Origin: a virus | Reading direction: 5' to 3' (one strand) | DNA length: 33,803 nucleotides | IMG/VR virus record: IMGVR_UViG_3300017773_000062 | Location: 1-33,803 of that record | Part shown: one piece after another, positions 15,368-26,883 of the stretch | How positions within the stretch are numbered: the first letter of the stretch is position 1 | Layout of the letters: each line of letters begins with the position of its first letter | Translations under genes and position numbers: made by a program | Notes under the pieces: generated by a model | What the model was told of the DNA's origin: nothing | The model's input: the letters and a program-made list of their open reading frames with translations, nothing else | Databases searched by the model: none

Positions 15368-17704
15368 ATGGCTATTGAACTACTCAGCAGTTCCATCCCA
15401 AACCTGATAAACGGAGTAAGCCAACAGCCACCTGCTTTGCGTCTACCTTCTCAGGCCACAGAACAGATCAATGGGCTGTCTAGTGTAGTGAACGGTCTGT
15501 CCAAGCGTCCTAACACCCACTTAATTAAAAGATTAGGCAATGCTTCTGAATTTGCTAACTGCTTCATACATACAATGCAGAGAGATAGTAATGAATTCTA
15601 CATTCTCGTTATCTCTACAACAGCGATACGTGTGTTTGACCAGTACGGGGTTGAACGGACTGTCAGCGGCAGTGCCAGTTACTTATCTGGGGTAACTGAC
15701 CCCGCACGACAGTTATCCGCAACAACTGTAAATGACTTTACCTTTATTGTTAACAAAAATAAGACAGTTTCTAAGATGTCGGGAGTTTCGCCTAGCAGGA
15801 GTCCTGAAGCACTGGTTTATATTAAGAAGGGTGAATACAGTACCGAGTATAAAATAAAAATCACAAAAGCAGGTTCAACTTACAACAGTACCTACACTAC
15901 TATGTCGAGTACTCAAAGTTCCGATTCTGCAACACAAACAGCGGAAAGTAGTATTCAAACCACTAATATCAGAAACAACCTTCTTACTTTCCCCTCAGCC
16001 CCTGCAAACATAAGTATGACTACTTATGGCAATGTCATACACTTTGAGTCTACCGATGGTGTAGATTTTGAGATTGAAACAGAAGATGATGTTGGCGATA
16101 CAATACTTCTTTCATTTAAAGATACAGTAGCTGACTTTAAAAAGTTACCTCCAGAAGGACCTACTGGATTTAAGATTGCAGTGGTAGGTGACAACACCAA
16201 AGGCCAAGACGATTACTATGTAGAATTAAAACAGCCTGAGTCTAATGGAGGTCAGGTATGGAAAGAAACACTAAAGAGTGGCATTCGACGTGGCCTTCTT
16301 AATTCAACACTTCCTCACAAGTTAGTCAGTAACGCAAACGGTACGTTTAGCTTTAGTGCTTTAACTTGGAACGAAAGGAAGGTAGGCGATGACGATACTA
16401 ACCCATTCCCTAGTTTTGTAGACCAAAAGATTAATGACATATTCTTTTATAAGAACCGCCTCGGTATGCTGTCAGGCGAAAATGTTATAATGAGTGAGGA
16501 CGGTTCGTTCTATAACTTCTTTACTAAAACAGTACTAACCACACTAGACAGCGCACCGATTGATGTTGCCGTATCTAACAACCAAGTGTCAGTACTCAAA
16601 CATGCAGTACCGTTTGATTCATCGCTGTTACTCTTTTCTGATCTTAACCAGTTCAGGTTAGAAGGTGACGGTATACTTAGTAATGAAACTATATCCGTAA
16701 ATGTCAGCACATCATTTGAAGCTGACTTAACAGCCAAACCAGTAGGTGCAGGTAAGAATGTTTATTTTGCTACAAGTCGTAACTTCTTCTCAGGTATACG
16801 TGAATACTTTGTAGACTCAGAAGTTGAAACAAACGATGCCGCAGATATAACAGCACACGTACCTAAGTACATTTCAGGTCAGGTAACAGACCTAGCGGCT
16901 TCCTCTAATGAGGACATGCTGTTAGTGAAAGGCTCTGAAAGCGCACAGACAATATATGTGTATTCTTATTACTGGCAGGGACGAGAGAAACTACAGTCTG
17001 CTTGGTCTAAGTGGACTTTTGCAGGTACAGTAAGAAACTTCTTATTCAATAAATCTGACATTTACATAGTTACTGACGATGCCCAAGGTGGTACAGTCTT
17101 AGAAAAGATTAGTCTTAATGAAGTAGCAGGTTCTACTAACGCAGTCACTAATGCTACTAAACCTTTCATACCGCTACTAGATCGCCTCCACAAAATAGTA
17201 CAGGCTGATTACACTAACGGTGTTTTTAACCCACCATACGCTAACAGTTCTTCTGTTATTGTCGGTAATGATGGCTCGTTCTACCCAACCGTGGCTCAGT
17301 ACAATGCTAATGTACCATCGTCAGGTACGTTTTATTACGGAGTCCCGTTCCAGTTTGAGTACACATTCTCTCCTATTGTGATGAAACTGGCCGAACAGCC
17401 AGTGACTGACGGTAGATTGCAGTTACGTAACATGACGATTGCTTTTAATGATGTAGGTACATTTGAAACAGTCGTTACACATAAAGCACGTAACCCAAGA
17501 GAAACCACTTTTAACGCTAACACATTAGATAGTGTATCATCACAGCTAAACACAGTGTCTATAGGAAGCGGCTCTTACAGGTTTAGTGTATTAGGTGATG
17601 CGTCTAATGTTGACGTTATCCTTAAAAACAATTCCTACACCCCCTGTACTTTCCAATCAGCAGAGTGGGAAGGCATATTCAATACAAGAAACCGGAGAAT
17701 TTAA
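15368..17704 (+). CDS. Tail tubular protein B (T7 gp12-like)
   Basis: This 778-residue nozzle protein (T7 gp12: 794) begins with the hallmark SIPNLINGVSQQPPALRLPSQ and continues NGLSSVVNGLSKRPNT. Further family features are the KINDIFFYKNRLGMLSGENV-like block at about 360-380 and a late beta-rich part ending in EWEGIFNTRNRRI. It forms the tube through which DNA is ejected. GGAG precedes the ATG and it starts 2 nt after the tail tubular A stop. Its own stop overlaps the next start by one base. Confidence 0.95.
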   Translation: MAIELLSSSIPNLINGVSQQPPALRLPSQATEQINGLSSVVNGLSKRPNTHLIKRLGNASEFANCFIHTMQRDSNEFYILVISTTAIRVFDQYGVERTVSGSASYLSGVTDPARQLSATTVNDFTFIVNKNKTVSKMSGVSPSRSPEALVYIKKGEYSTEYKIKITKAGSTYNSTYTTMSSTQSSDSATQTAESSIQTTNIRNNLLTFPSAPANISMTTYGNVIHFESTDGVDFEIETEDDVGDTILLSFKDTVADFKKLPPEGPTGFKIAVVGDNTKGQDDYYVELKQPESNGGQVWKETLKSGIRRGLLNSTLPHKLVSNANGTFSFSALTWNERKVGDDDTNPFPSFVDQKINDIFFYKNRLGMLSGENVIMSEDGSFYNFFTKTVLTTLDSAPIDVAVSNNQVSVLKHAVPFDSSLLLFSDLNQFRLEGDGILSNETISVNVSTSFEADLTAKPVGAGKNVYFATSRNFFSGIREYFVDSEVETNDAADITAHVPKYISGQVTDLAASSNEDMLLVKGSESAQTIYVYSYYWQGREKLQSAWSKWTFAGTVRNFLFNKSDIYIVTDDAQGGTVLEKISLNEVAGSTNAVTNATKPFIPLLDRLHKIVQADYTNGVFNPPYANSSSVIVGNDGSFYPTVAQYNANVPSSGTFYYGVPFQFEYTFSPIVMKLAEQPVTDGRLQLRNMTIAFNDVGTFETVVTHKARNPRETTFNANTLDSVSSQLNTVSIGSGSYRFSVLGDASNVDVILKNNSYTPCTFQSAEWEGIFNTRNRRI

Positions 17705-18156
17705 TGGAACCATACTACCGCCCCACACAGCCAGAGGACCTAGAGCAACTCGCACCTCGTATGAGAGAATGTGATGTTAACGAGGTAAAAGCGTCCAATG
17801 GTGTCACCCCCTTACAAGCCCTCCAGTTCTGCGCTACAAGTGAAGAATGCAACTCTATCGTACACGAGAACCGTATCATAGGGATGTTTGGATGTGCTGA
17901 CATGGGTGATGGGGTTGGTAGTCCGTGGTTACTAGGCTCCGATGAAATACCAGATATTAAAGAACACTTCCTCCCTCAATCAAAAGAATGGGTTGAGAGG
18001 ATGCAGGATCAATACAAGGTTCTCATTAACTACATTGACGCTCGTAACTCTTACGCTTTTAAGTGGCTCAAGTTTCTAGGCTTTGAGTTTACTAAAGACG
18101 TACCTGATTACGGTTATGAGAAGAGAACATTTATAGAATTTATGAGGACAAGATAA
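17704..18156 (+). CDS. gp13-like core assembly protein with GNAT-like fold
   Basis: A 150-residue protein in the position of T7 gp13, which helps assemble the internal core. The C-terminal part (INYIDARNSYAFKWLKFLGFEFTKDVPDYG) matches the T7 gp13 block VWVGNTSHIRFLKTIGAVF and has the look of an acetyltransferase (GNAT) fold. Acetyltransferase activity is not implied, because phage members of this fold are often used as assembly factors. The start overlaps the preceding stop (TAATG), and so does its own stop with the gp14-like start. Confidence 0.82.
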   Translation: MEPYYRPTQPEDLEQLAPRMRECDVNEVKASNGVTPLQALQFCATSEECNSIVHENRIIGMFGCADMGDGVGSPWLLGSDEIPDIKEHFLPQSKEWVERMQDQYKVLINYIDARNSYAFKWLKFLGFEFTKDVPDYGYEKRTFIEFMRTR

Positions 18157-18719
18157 TGTGTTTACCACAAGTAGCGGCCGCATTTACCGTAATAGCAGGA
18201 ATTGGTGAGTACCAAGCCGCAAGTGAAGCAACAAAACAGCACAACAGGAACGCTGATGTAAATAACAAAATTGCGGCAGATGCTAGAGATTTAAAGATAC
18301 GTCAGTTAGACGGCCAAACCCAAAAAGACCTGATGAACCTAGAGCAGGAAAAGTTAGATAACGCACTAGAAATGCTACGTCAAACTGACGAGGCTAGAGT
18401 CAAAGGAGCAGAGGCAGGTATCGCAGGTAACAGCCTGAACACTATAACCAATGAGTTCATGCGTAGAGGTTTAATGTCAAATACTGCTCGTGGTACTGAG
18501 CAAGATTTCCTTTACGCATCACAGGCTACGCAGAACTTAGGATATGAATCAGAAGCACTAGGCCGCTTGATGCAGAAGAAGGCTAAACCAAGCGCACTGT
18601 TCCATGCAATTAAAACAGGCGTTAGTGCTATGACAGCGTACAACGCATTTGCGGCTCCCGCAGGGGCAACAGCTAAGGCCCCTATTGTAGATAAAAGCAC
18701 TATAGCACCAAAACCATAA
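18156..18719 (+). CDS. Internal virion protein, gp14-like
   Basis: A 187-residue core protein (T7 gp14: 196) that is ejected and inserts in the outer membrane in T7. It starts MCLPQVAAAF with a short hydrophobic, Ala-rich segment, then a long helical region rich in Gln, Glu and Arg, and ends in an Ala-rich stretch with APIVDKST, closely matching the KAPIVA element near the end of T7 gp14. Size, position between gp13- and gp15-like genes, and both ends agree. Confidence 0.88.
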   Translation: MCLPQVAAAFTVIAGIGEYQAASEATKQHNRNADVNNKIAADARDLKIRQLDGQTQKDLMNLEQEKLDNALEMLRQTDEARVKGAEAGIAGNSLNTITNEFMRRGLMSNTARGTEQDFLYASQATQNLGYESEALGRLMQKKAKPSALFHAIKTGVSAMTAYNAFAAPAGATAKAPIVDKSTIAPKP

Positions 18720-18735
18720 ATACAGGATAACTAAC

Positions 18736-20418
18736 ATGGCTAAAAGATTACAAGTACAGGGTCCAAACGTAAGAGGGCAACAGATAAACGCTAATGTCCC
18801 TATCGTTGATACCTACTACCGCCCACAGGAGGGTGAAAACAAGTACGCTGAGTTATCCAAATTCCTTAGTGAGGTTGTACCTGAAGCAAATAAACTAATG
18901 GTTCAAAAGGACAACGAGCGTATCGAAAGAGAAGTCGAGATGCTAGGTGAGATTGCGATTAGTAACCTAGACGGTAAGACTTACCAAGCAGTTGTTGAAG
19001 AGATGGGCCTTAGAGATAGTCACGCCTCTCATGTAGCGTTCAATTCAAGATTGGGTACTGAAGCAGGTAAAGATGCGGCCCAACAAGTACAATCATGGTG
19101 GGCAGAAAACCAAAGGCGTTTCTATGAAGCTGAAGATAAAACACTCTTTGAAACAGAAAGAGAAGCGTTACAGCAAGAGCTTTTCCCGAAAGGAAAGAAT
19201 GGCTTAGGTTATGCCAGTGCATACAACAAAACTGTGCAAGGTACATTCGCTACAGTTGATCAAAACTTCTACGCATCATTCACTAAAGAAAACCAAGAAC
19301 ACAAAGCCAAAGGACTGACAGATACCTTCTCGATTTATATAGATCACTTTGATGATGAAGGGATGAATAAACATAAAGAATTTGTAGTCCAAGAAAAGAT
19401 GTGGACAGGTGAACAAGTAAGGGACATAACCAACGGTTCCTTTGCCCAAAACTTTGCGTTAGTCGAAACTGTAGAAGGTGCTGATAAAATACTAAACACC
19501 TACAAGAAAATGAAGAGTGGATCAGGCATGATGTTTGATGTGTTCGCTAACAAAGTGTTTATTTTAGATGAATACAATAAAGCACTGACCCGTTTGGCAC
19601 AGGAAGAGTCCAGAAACAAGACAATGCAAAACATGATGGAAACTGAAGTAGGAGATCAAATTGCAAACATCTCTAATAAATTAATAACGGAAGGCAAAGA
19701 GGTCACTGAGGAAGCTATCATTGCTGAGATAGGCGAAGATAACTTTAACGCCCTTGGTGAGGATGTTAGAACACGAGCGATGCTTCAAGGTATAAACTCT
19801 GGTAACAGCTTCTTGGTGTCTCAAGAGACAAGTCTTAATAAGTACGAAAGTATTAAAGAACAGTTTGACGAGTTGCCTACTAAAGAGGACAGGGATGCAC
19901 TGCTCGGTACACTACTCTTAGATCAAAGTACTAGCCAAGGCAGAACACTTGTAAAACAAATCTACACTCAAGCCAATCTGCCTGAGTCTAATCAGATAAT
20001 GGTTAAGAGCAAGTTACGTATTGATGCTAAGTACGGTGTATCTGAAAACGTAAACCCTACAACTACCGATCAACTTATTGCTAAAGCAAGGGCCGCAGAA
20101 CTGTTACAACGTGTAAAAGACTATTATGTAGCAGACCTCATAACAAACCCTGAGATACCAGTTGCAGAGCATGAGGCGTTAATTAATGAAAAGATTGAGG
20201 AATTATTATTATTAACAGAGTTTAATCCTACATCTAGCGACAAGCAATTCTTTGACCCTGATGGGACACAATTATCTAATCAGCCCCCTGTTTCCGTTAA
20301 TCAACGAACAGTTAATAATACTCCTGTAGGAACAGGTACTAATTTTAACATTAACCAACAGGGACTCATAACGCTAAACTCAGGCCGTGCGCCAAACATT
20401 ACAGTAACAGGCCCATAA
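18736..20418 (+). CDS. Internal virion protein, gp15-like
   Basis: A 560-residue, mostly helical and acidic protein in the position of T7 gp15 (747 residues), part of the ejected core complex that forms the channel across the periplasm. An early motif is NVPIVDTYYRPQEGENKYAELSKFL, widely seen at the start of this family in other phages. The last 60 residues are low-complexity (Asn, Thr, Pro). ACAGGATAA gives the ribosome site. The shorter length is common in non-enteric relatives. Confidence 0.85.
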   Translation: MAKRLQVQGPNVRGQQINANVPIVDTYYRPQEGENKYAELSKFLSEVVPEANKLMVQKDNERIEREVEMLGEIAISNLDGKTYQAVVEEMGLRDSHASHVAFNSRLGTEAGKDAAQQVQSWWAENQRRFYEAEDKTLFETEREALQQELFPKGKNGLGYASAYNKTVQGTFATVDQNFYASFTKENQEHKAKGLTDTFSIYIDHFDDEGMNKHKEFVVQEKMWTGEQVRDITNGSFAQNFALVETVEGADKILNTYKKMKSGSGMMFDVFANKVFILDEYNKALTRLAQEESRNKTMQNMMETEVGDQIANISNKLITEGKEVTEEAIIAEIGEDNFNALGEDVRTRAMLQGINSGNSFLVSQETSLNKYESIKEQFDELPTKEDRDALLGTLLLDQSTSQGRTLVKQIYTQANLPESNQIMVKSKLRIDAKYGVSENVNPTTTDQLIAKARAAELLQRVKDYYVADLITNPEIPVAEHEALINEKIEELLLLTEFNPTSSDKQFFDPDGTQLSNQPPVSVNQRTVNNTPVGTGTNFNINQQGLITLNSGRAPNITVTGP

Positions 20419-20420
20419 TC

Positions 20421-20436
20421 AAACATTACGATGTTT
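20421..20436 (+). other. Small hairpin between gp15- and gp16-like genes
   Basis: AAACAT and ATGTTT form a 6-bp stem around a TACG loop, a stable UNCG-class tetraloop, followed by AATCTTTAAATC. The stem is AT-rich, so at best a weak terminator or RNA processing/stability element. It fills most of the 44-nt gap between the two genes. Confidence 0.4.
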
Positions 20437-20460
20437 AATCTTTAAATCAGGAAGTCGTAT

Positions 20461-20474
20461 ATATGTATACATAT
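20461..20474 (+). promoter_or_regulatory. Palindrome over the gp16-like start codon
   Basis: ATATGTATACATAT is a perfect 14-bp palindrome that includes the start codon at 20463. In RNA it could form a 5-bp stem with a TATA loop that hides the start codon. Whether it regulates translation is inference. Confidence 0.35.
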
Positions 20475-23400
20475 CAAATTGATAATTACACTCACAAATC
20501 CAAGAAAGAACTCAACGAAGTCGAGTTGCAAAACTTGGTACATGAAATTGAGTCTATGGACGGTTTCAACCCCGAAGCCAGAGAACAGGAAGAACGCTCA
20601 CGAGCAGTCAACCTAGCAGACGAGAATCTTCTGGAATCCGCAAGACGGTTTATGACTAAAGAAGATCAGGGTTTCTCACTAGACGGTGAAACAGATTACT
20701 ACAAGCTGTCTGATGAAGAAGTTATAGATCAGTACTACGAGCGTATGCGCCACTACAATGTCAACACTGGTAGTATCTTAAAGTTAGCCGCAGGGCTTAG
20801 TGGTGATACATACGATGAAGGTGATCGACTTGCCTTACGTTATATGTGGGATACTTGGGATAACACTGTTCCGTTCTACAAAGAAAAGGGGCAAATGTGG
20901 CAAGGTCTTGGTGATATAGGCGAGGCTCTTGTAACTGACCCTACTAACTGGGCAGGACTGGCGACTTTCGGTACAGCAACTGCTGTCGGTCAGTCAGGTA
21001 AGTTTGTTGCCCGACAAGGTGTAAAAGAGTACCTCAAAAGAACAATGCCTACTGCAATTAAGGTAGGTATGGCTGAAGGGGCAATCCTTGGAGGCTCTCA
21101 CGTAGCAGGTCAAGAAAGTGTCGAAGAAAGCATCGGCAGAGATGAATTCTCTTGGGGCGATGTTGCCAAGGGTGTTGGAATAGGGACAGTAGCAGGTGGT
21201 GGATTCGGTGCATTGTTCAGCGGAGGTACAGGATTGTTCCACGGGGCCAAGGTCAAATGGTCAAAGCCTAAGTCTGATGGCAAGAAGCTAACCCCTGAAG
21301 AAGTAGAGGCACAGATTGCAAAAGAAGTAAATGACGAGGTTAAAACAAAACTAGGATACGATGGTGACTTAGACGAGGTAGTTATATCAACATCTAAAAA
21401 TGCAGACGGCAGTACAGCCGTTAAGGTTTCAGATAAGGTAACACTAAAGTTATCACAGAACGGGAAGAAGTGGGAAGTCACTGATCCATCTAAGCCTAAC
21501 CAAAAACCTAAAGTGTATAACAGTAAGAAAGAAGCACTTGATCAAATCAACGATGATAAATTAAGTATTAAGACTTTACGTGCTACAGGTTTAACAGCAA
21601 AACAATTAAGAGAAAGTAAAGAAGCCCTCACTAAAGAATCAATGGGTGAGACTATAAATGCCGCAGAGCGTTTAGCGTTACAACAAGCTGATGAAACTCG
21701 TAAAGGCGTACAACGTCAGAGAGACTTTAAGGCGTTTGTTGAAGCTATAGATGGACGTACAGCGGCCGCCTATGCGGCTCAAGGTGCTTTAAAACGTACC
21801 AGTACGCAACGTGCATCAGATACAAAAGCGGCTCTGGCTAAATTAGACATCACAGCCGACAACTTTGATATTGATGATGTTATTAAGAAGTTAGTTATAG
21901 ATGGAGGCGGTTTAGACAAGTCTACAAAAGAACTAACAACATTTGGTATTCATGTAGAAGAAGTCGCTTTTCAGCGTTTGAAAGAAACGGCTACTAAAGA
22001 TGATGCACAATTTGCAGAGAACTTTGCCGCATACGTAGCCATTGCCAGTAAGAACAGGGCAGTCAGCCGTGAAGCAGGTAGTGTTCTACAACAGCAGGTC
22101 AATCGTCAACGAATGACTGTAAGTGAGCAGTTAGATTTTATTCAGAAAATTACAGATGCACCAGACTCAGCATCTGTGCAGAAGGTTCTCGATGAAGTTG
22201 AAGGCAAGCCTTTATCATTTAGGAAGAAGTTTATACACGGTGTTAACGAGTACTTTGTCCATAACATTCTAGGTGCAATGAGTACAATGGTAGTGAACGT
22301 AGGATCGTCACTGGCTAAAGGTACATTACGCAACATGGAACTAGGACTAGGCGGTCTTATCAAAGGTGATATAAAATCGGCACGTACAGGTGCAATACGA
22401 TTTGTATCTGAGGCTAGTCAAACACTGACTGCCGCTAAAATGGCTCTAAAGACAATGGCTGAGTCCCGTACTCAAACAGTACAGCGTAACTACACTGAAC
22501 TTGCCAATGACTCTCAAGATACAATCATAGGCCGTGACTATAAAGTATCAGAGGGCTTATCAACATTCCTCGCTCGTGAGAATGAGGCAGGTGAGATAGT
22601 ACAAGGTGGTATCATTACAGGCGTTGTTAACTTACTTGGAAATATGAACAGGTTTCTTGGTAAGAGAGTTATGTTTGCTACAGATGAATTTGTAAAGGCA
22701 TCCTCGTTTAACGGAAGTGTTCGTACATCTTATATCAATAAGTATATGGACGAGGGCATGAGTTTCGCAGATGCTTGGAAGAAATCAACATTAGACGTTG
22801 AGCAAACATATAAGCAACACTTACGAGATCAGGCTTCAGGTCTAAAACCTACAGACCCTATTGTTATACGTGCCGTTAATGATGCGAACACTAACACGTT
22901 CCAACAAGACATGGCTGACGATGTATTCGGTTATGCAGGTAAGTTTATTAACAAAGCAAGAGGCGAACACCCTTGGTTAACTGTCTTTGCTCCATTCATT
23001 CGTACACCAACCAACCTTTTATCTTATGTAGGTAATCGTACTCCGATATTACAAAACCTAAGTAAGACATTCCAAAAGAAACTCGACAGTAAAGACCCTC
23101 AAGAAGCCGCAGAGGCTATGGGTGCTTTGATGTTTGGTACAGCCTTTTGGGGAGGTGCGGCGGCAATGGCTACTAGCGGAAATCTGACAGGTAAAGGCCC
23201 TAAAGAAAAGGGACGTAGAAATACTTGGAAAACCGCAGGTAACATACCTTACGCTATTATTACAGACGATGGCACACAGATACCTGTATCTAGGTTAGCA
23301 CCCTACGCTAACTTCTTTATGCTCATGGGTAAAATACATGACGATATAGCTTACAGAAATCAAGAAGAGTCTGCATCGTTCTATGGAACTTTAGCATTAA

Positions 23401-24254
23401 CAACTGCAATGACTTTGTTAGAGCAACCACAACTGCAAGGTGTCTTAGGATTAGTAGAAACATTTACTGGTGATACAGGCACTGTTGCAAGTCGGTTAGA
23501 AAAGACAGGGGCCAAAACTCTATCAAGTTTCGCTCCTTTCTACCGTATCTATGAAGAATTAGTCGGATACGGATTCTTGGATCAAGCTAATATATACATA
23601 CCAGAGATGCATCAGATCACTCAGGCTTTGACACAAAAGCCTTCTGCTCTCGGATTGCTAAATGACGGGTGGAACCCTTCTGGTGATATGAAGCGCAACC
23701 CGATTACAGGTGAAGCCTTAGAAAAGGATAACCCTATTAACTCGTGGTATATCCCCGATGGTGCGCCTAATCATAACCGTGACATATCAGACGAAGATAA
23801 GGAAGTGTTCTATGAGATGAACCGTTTAGGTATGGCTGTACCACAACCGAGTTATCGTAGTAGTCACTTAGGTAATGTAGACATGCGTAAGTTTTATGTC
23901 AAAGAAGGTGTAACTAATCGCTCGGTCTACGATGTTTATCAGGAGTTAGTTGGTAAGGTCAAACTAGAAACTCCACAAGGGCCAATGACTCTAATGGAAA
24001 ACTTACACTTCACTATGAATACTGACTCTTACATTTACGATGGTACTGAAACTTTCAAACATGTTGGTGTTGCAGTACAAAAAGGCACTAAAGATAAAGT
24101 CTTAAAGTCAGTTATAGATCGCTACAGAATAGCGGCTCAACTAGAACTGAAGAGTATGTTAGGGCCTGACCATCCAATCTATGAACGAGAGATTAAGGCA
24201 AACGATGCCAAGACACGTTTTGAAGCTAATCAAATTTTTCAAGGAGGTAACTAA
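20463..24254 (+). CDS. Internal virion protein, gp16-like, without visible transglycosylase domain
   Basis: At 1263 residues this is the largest protein, close to T7 gp16 (1318), the core component that leads DNA into the cell. T7 gp16 begins with a soluble lytic transglycosylase domain (TESRF...GPLGMMQF). Here the first 130 residues ([35 protein letters not shown]) show no such motif. Gly/Ala-rich hydrophobic stretches occur near 150-260, around 610-640 and near 900-920, and could be membrane-inserting. The rest is largely helical. The C-terminal part has [19 protein letters not shown] is the ribosome site. The next start overlaps its stop (TAATG). Confidence 0.87.
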   Translation: MYTYQIDNYTHKSKKELNEVELQNLVHEIESMDGFNPEAREQEERSRAVNLADENLLESARRFMTKEDQGFSLDGETDYYKLSDEEVIDQYYERMRHYNVNTGSILKLAAGLSGDTYDEGDRLALRYMWDTWDNTVPFYKEKGQMWQGLGDIGEALVTDPTNWAGLATFGTATAVGQSGKFVARQGVKEYLKRTMPTAIKVGMAEGAILGGSHVAGQESVEESIGRDEFSWGDVAKGVGIGTVAGGGFGALFSGGTGLFHGAKVKWSKPKSDGKKLTPEEVEAQIAKEVNDEVKTKLGYDGDLDEVVISTSKNADGSTAVKVSDKVTLKLSQNGKKWEVTDPSKPNQKPKVYNSKKEALDQINDDKLSIKTLRATGLTAKQLRESKEALTKESMGETINAAERLALQQADETRKGVQRQRDFKAFVEAIDGRTAAAYAAQGALKRTSTQRASDTKAALAKLDITADNFDIDDVIKKLVIDGGGLDKSTKELTTFGIHVEEVAFQRLKETATKDDAQFAENFAAYVAIASKNRAVSREAGSVLQQQVNRQRMTVSEQLDFIQKITDAPDSASVQKVLDEVEGKPLSFRKKFIHGVNEYFVHNILGAMSTMVVNVGSSLAKGTLRNMELGLGGLIKGDIKSARTGAIRFVSEASQTLTAAKMALKTMAESRTQTVQRNYTELANDSQDTIIGRDYKVSEGLSTFLARENEAGEIVQGGIITGVVNLLGNMNRFLGKRVMFATDEFVKASSFNGSVRTSYINKYMDEGMSFADAWKKSTLDVEQTYKQHLRDQASGLKPTDPIVIRAVNDANTNTFQQDMADDVFGYAGKFINKARGEHPWLTVFAPFIRTPTNLLSYVGNRTPILQNLSKTFQKKLDSKDPQEAAEAMGALMFGTAFWGGAAAMATSGNLTGKGPKEKGRRNTWKTAGNIPYAIITDDGTQIPVSRLAPYANFFMLMGKIHDDIAYRNQEESASFYGTLALTTAMTLLEQPQLQGVLGLVETFTGDTGTVASRLEKTGAKTLSSFAPFYRIYEELVGYGFLDQANIYIPEMHQITQALTQKPSALGLLNDGWNPSGDMKRNPITGEALEKDNPINSWYIPDGAPNHNRDISDEDKEVFYEMNRLGMAVPQPSYRSSHLGNVDMRKFYVKEGVTNRSVYDVYQELVGKVKLETPQGPMTLMENLHFTMNTDSYIYDGTETFKHVGVAVQKGTKDKVLKSVIDRYRIAAQLELKSMLGPDHPIYEREIKANDAKTRFEANQIFQGGN

Positions 24255-25333
24255 TGGCTTATAGCTACGTGCAATATACAGCAAATGCCACAACACAAAC
24301 ATTTGCAATTACATTCCCTGTAGATACCCCTAGTGAGATTGTAGTGTTTAAAAACGGGGTACAAGTACCGTCAGCGGAGTTAAGTGTAACCACAGCCTCC
24401 ATTTCCTTTGTAGGTTACTACCCTTTATCTGGTGATGTTATTAGGATCGTCAGGGTAACAGACCTATCTACAAGAGCAGTTGACTTCCAAGCAGGTTCAA
24501 TGATTAGAGAGGCTGACTTAGATAATTCTGCACAGCAGGTGTTTAAGGCCGTACAGGAAATCAAAGATGAAGTTGATAGAGGTATAACCTACAACTATCA
24601 AGGTCATATAGATGCTAACAACGGTAGGCTTATTAATGTTGCTGACCCTGTAGCTGACGATGATGCCGCCACGAAAGGTTGGGTCAACACATCTTCAGTA
24701 TCAACACTAGCCGATGCAATATCTGCTAAGAATGATGCAGAGACTGCGGCAACCAACGCATCCACCTACTTAGGTCAATTAACTAATCTTAACATTACCT
24801 ATAATGAGTTAGACCTTTCAATCAGTAGTACAGGCTATGTAACGTATGATGTTAATACAGGCACAGCCGCCTTCTACGTACCCGCAGGGCCTCAAGGCCC
24901 TCAAGGGTCACAAGGGCCGACAGGTAACACTGGCCCCACTGGTGCAACTGGTGGTGCAGGTCCAACGGGTCCTCAAGGCTCTCAAGGGCCAAAGGGTGAT
25001 ACTGGTTCAGCAGGTCCGACAGGTTCACAAGGCCCCACTGGTGCTACAGGTGCTACAGGCCCTCGTGGTTTAATTGGCCCTACAGGTCAAACAGGAGCCA
25101 CGGGTGCTACAGGTGCTACAGGCCCTCAAGGTTCTACAGGGGCGCAAGGCCCCACAGGAAACCAAGGACCCACGGGAGCGCAAGGTAACATGGGCGCAAC
25201 TCCACTTGGTCTTGCTTTTGGTAGAATGCAGATCACCAGTGCAGGAATACTACAGATGGAATACTACGGCAGTGCTAATGACAATGACTTTAGCATTAAC
25301 TCTTCTGGCATATTAACAGTAACAACGGTATAA
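24254..25333 (+). CDS. Tail fibre with T7 gp17-like N-terminus and collagen-like shaft
   Basis: A 359-residue fibre protein. Residues 1-150 are the T7-type attachment domain ([47 protein letters not shown]-like [18 protein letters not shown]) that binds the tail. After a short helical part come about 35 Gly-X-Y triplets (residues 212-316) rich in GPT, GAT and GPQ, giving a collagen-like trimeric rod. The last 40 residues are a small cap. There is no large receptor-binding domain, so the protein is probably an adaptor that carries other fibre proteins such as the next gene product. Confidence 0.9.
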   Translation: MAYSYVQYTANATTQTFAITFPVDTPSEIVVFKNGVQVPSAELSVTTASISFVGYYPLSGDVIRIVRVTDLSTRAVDFQAGSMIREADLDNSAQQVFKAVQEIKDEVDRGITYNYQGHIDANNGRLINVADPVADDDAATKGWVNTSSVSTLADAISAKNDAETAATNASTYLGQLTNLNITYNELDLSISSTGYVTYDVNTGTAAFYVPAGPQGPQGSQGPTGNTGPTGATGGAGPTGPQGSQGPKGDTGSAGPTGSQGPTGATGATGPRGLIGPTGQTGATGATGATGPQGSTGAQGPTGNQGPTGAQGNMGATPLGLAFGRMQITSAGILQMEYYGSANDNDFSINSSGILTVTTV

Positions 25334-25338
25334 AAATT

Positions 25339-26883
25339 ATGGGAACAATCAATATAGGTAAAGTACGTCAATCCTTTGAAGGTACGTACAGCGCAAGCAC
25401 CGCTTACGAAGTGCTAGATACAGTACTTCACAATGGTGAAAGTTACGTGTGCATCCAAGATACAACAGCAGGGACTGCTCCAACCAATACTACTCACTGG
25501 CAGAAGATTTCAGCTAAAGGTGACACTGGTGCAACTGGTGCTACAGGAGCAACTGGAGCCGCAGGTGCTGATGGTGCTGATGGCGCAGACGGTGCTGACG
25601 GTGCTACAGGACCTCAAGGTCCCCAAGGACCAATCGGTAACACAGGCGCAACAGGTGCTACAGGTGCTGATGGACCTCAAGGGCCACAGGGTCTCACAGG
25701 GCCTACAGGTCCTCAAGGTCCCGCAGGTGCTGATGGTGCTGACGGGCCTCAAGGTCCCGCAGGATCGTCTGATACTGCCGCACAAGCGTTAACAAAGATA
25801 CTGACCGTAGATGGTTCAGGTTCAGGTTTGGATGCTGATAAAGTTGATGGCTTAGAGGCAAGTCAATTCTTACGCTCTGATACGTCAGATGCGACCCTTG
25901 GTATGATTACTGCTCAAGGCGGTATAAAGACAGATACAATTCAATGTAGTACTGGACAGCAGTTAGTCCTAAACGCAGGTGAATCTGCGTCCCAAGCTAC
26001 AGGACAATCGGCTGAAAACGTATATATCAATGCTGAAGCAGGTTTAATAGTATCTTCACATCCTAATAACTGGACAGGAGGTTGGTCAGGACGATGGACT
26101 ACCACTATAGGTAACAATCAAGGTGATAGTTATTTCCCTAATGACATTTATGTAGCCGATCAAATTATCCACACAGGTGATACTAATACTTATATGCAGT
26201 TCAGTGCCGCTGATACGTGGCGAGTGGTTACTAACGGTATTCAACGCCTTTCTGTCAATAACTCTCTAGTGGCAATTGGAAGAGATGTTAATATTGATGC
26301 AGGTCAGAACTCAACCTTAAATATCATCTCTGATGATAATGGTAAATCCACAATTAATCTTTACGGAGGAAGTCAAGGAACAGGGATGGTGTTTGTTGGT
26401 CAATCTTCCAGCTATGGAGGGGGCATTGAGTACAATGGTGATAGTTCTCCTGCTACTTCTGGAGCCGGATCAGATCAAATTGCTTTATTTAGAAGAAATA
26501 GCAACACTGTCTCTTGGACTGCAAAGAATAGTGTTAACAACAACGATTGGAAATTCCGAGGCAACGTCACCGCCTACGCATCTGACGAGCGTTTAAAGGA
26601 TAATGTAACTACGATTGATAATGCTTTAGATAAAGTATCTCAACTACGTGGTGTAACCTATGCTTGGAAAGACGATGTAGAAGAAAAAGGCTTCTTACCT
26701 TCCATGAAGCATGAGACAGGTGTTATTGCTCAAGAGGTGCAGAAGGTTATACCCGATGCGGTTGTCCCTGCTCCATTTGATAATGAGTATCTAACAGTTC
26801 AACACGAAAAGATTATTCCCGTTTTAATCGAAGCTATTAAAGAACTTAAAGCAGAGGTTGAACAACTTAAAGGAGGTTCGTAA
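25339..26883 (+). CDS. Collagen-like tail fibre/spike with C-terminal S74 intramolecular chaperone
   Basis: A 514-residue protein. Residues 14-57 ([34 protein letters not shown]) resemble a small carbohydrate-binding (CBM5/12-type) module. Residues 61-144 are about 28 Gly-X-Y triplets. A beta-rich region follows (about 160-410). The C-terminus is a peptidase S74 chaperone: [46 protein letters not shown]. The catalytic pair should be Ser415 and Lys420, and cleavage before Ser415 would release a domain of 100 residues after trimer folding. It starts 5 nt after the first fibre gene and likely holds a receptor-binding part. Confidence 0.9.
   Translation: MGTINIGKVRQSFEGTYSASTAYEVLDTVLHNGESYVCIQDTTAGTAPTNTTHWQKISAKGDTGATGATGATGAAGADGADGADGADGATGPQGPQGPIGNTGATGATGADGPQGPQGLTGPTGPQGPAGADGADGPQGPAGSSDTAAQALTKILTVDGSGSGLDADKVDGLEASQFLRSDTSDATLGMITAQGGIKTDTIQCSTGQQLVLNAGESASQATGQSAENVYINAEAGLIVSSHPNNWTGGWSGRWTTTIGNNQGDSYFPNDIYVADQIIHTGDTNTYMQFSAADTWRVVTNGIQRLSVNNSLVAIGRDVNIDAGQNSTLNIISDDNGKSTINLYGGSQGTGMVFVGQSSSYGGGIEYNGDSSPATSGAGSDQIALFRRNSNTVSWTAKNSVNNNDWKFRGNVTAYASDERLKDNVTTIDNALDKVSQLRGVTYAWKDDVEEKGFLPSMKHETGVIAQEVQKVIPDAVVPAPFDNEYLTVQHEKIIPVLIEAIKELKAEVEQLKGGS

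Noticed and set aside
24846-25316. Long open frames inside the collagen-like region of the first fibre gene (24846-25073 and 25074-25316)
   Set aside because: They are a by-product of Gly-X-Y DNA repeats read in another frame; no ribosome site and low-complexity Val/Leu/Gln products.
24887-25770. Short repeats resembling a CRISPR array
   Set aside because: The repeats are coding Gly-X-Y triplets with no regular repeat-spacer structure.
25433-25792. Open frames on both strands across the second collagen-like shaft
   Set aside because: Same cause: repetitive codons keep several frames open. The antisense Cys/Ser/Thr product is not protein-like.
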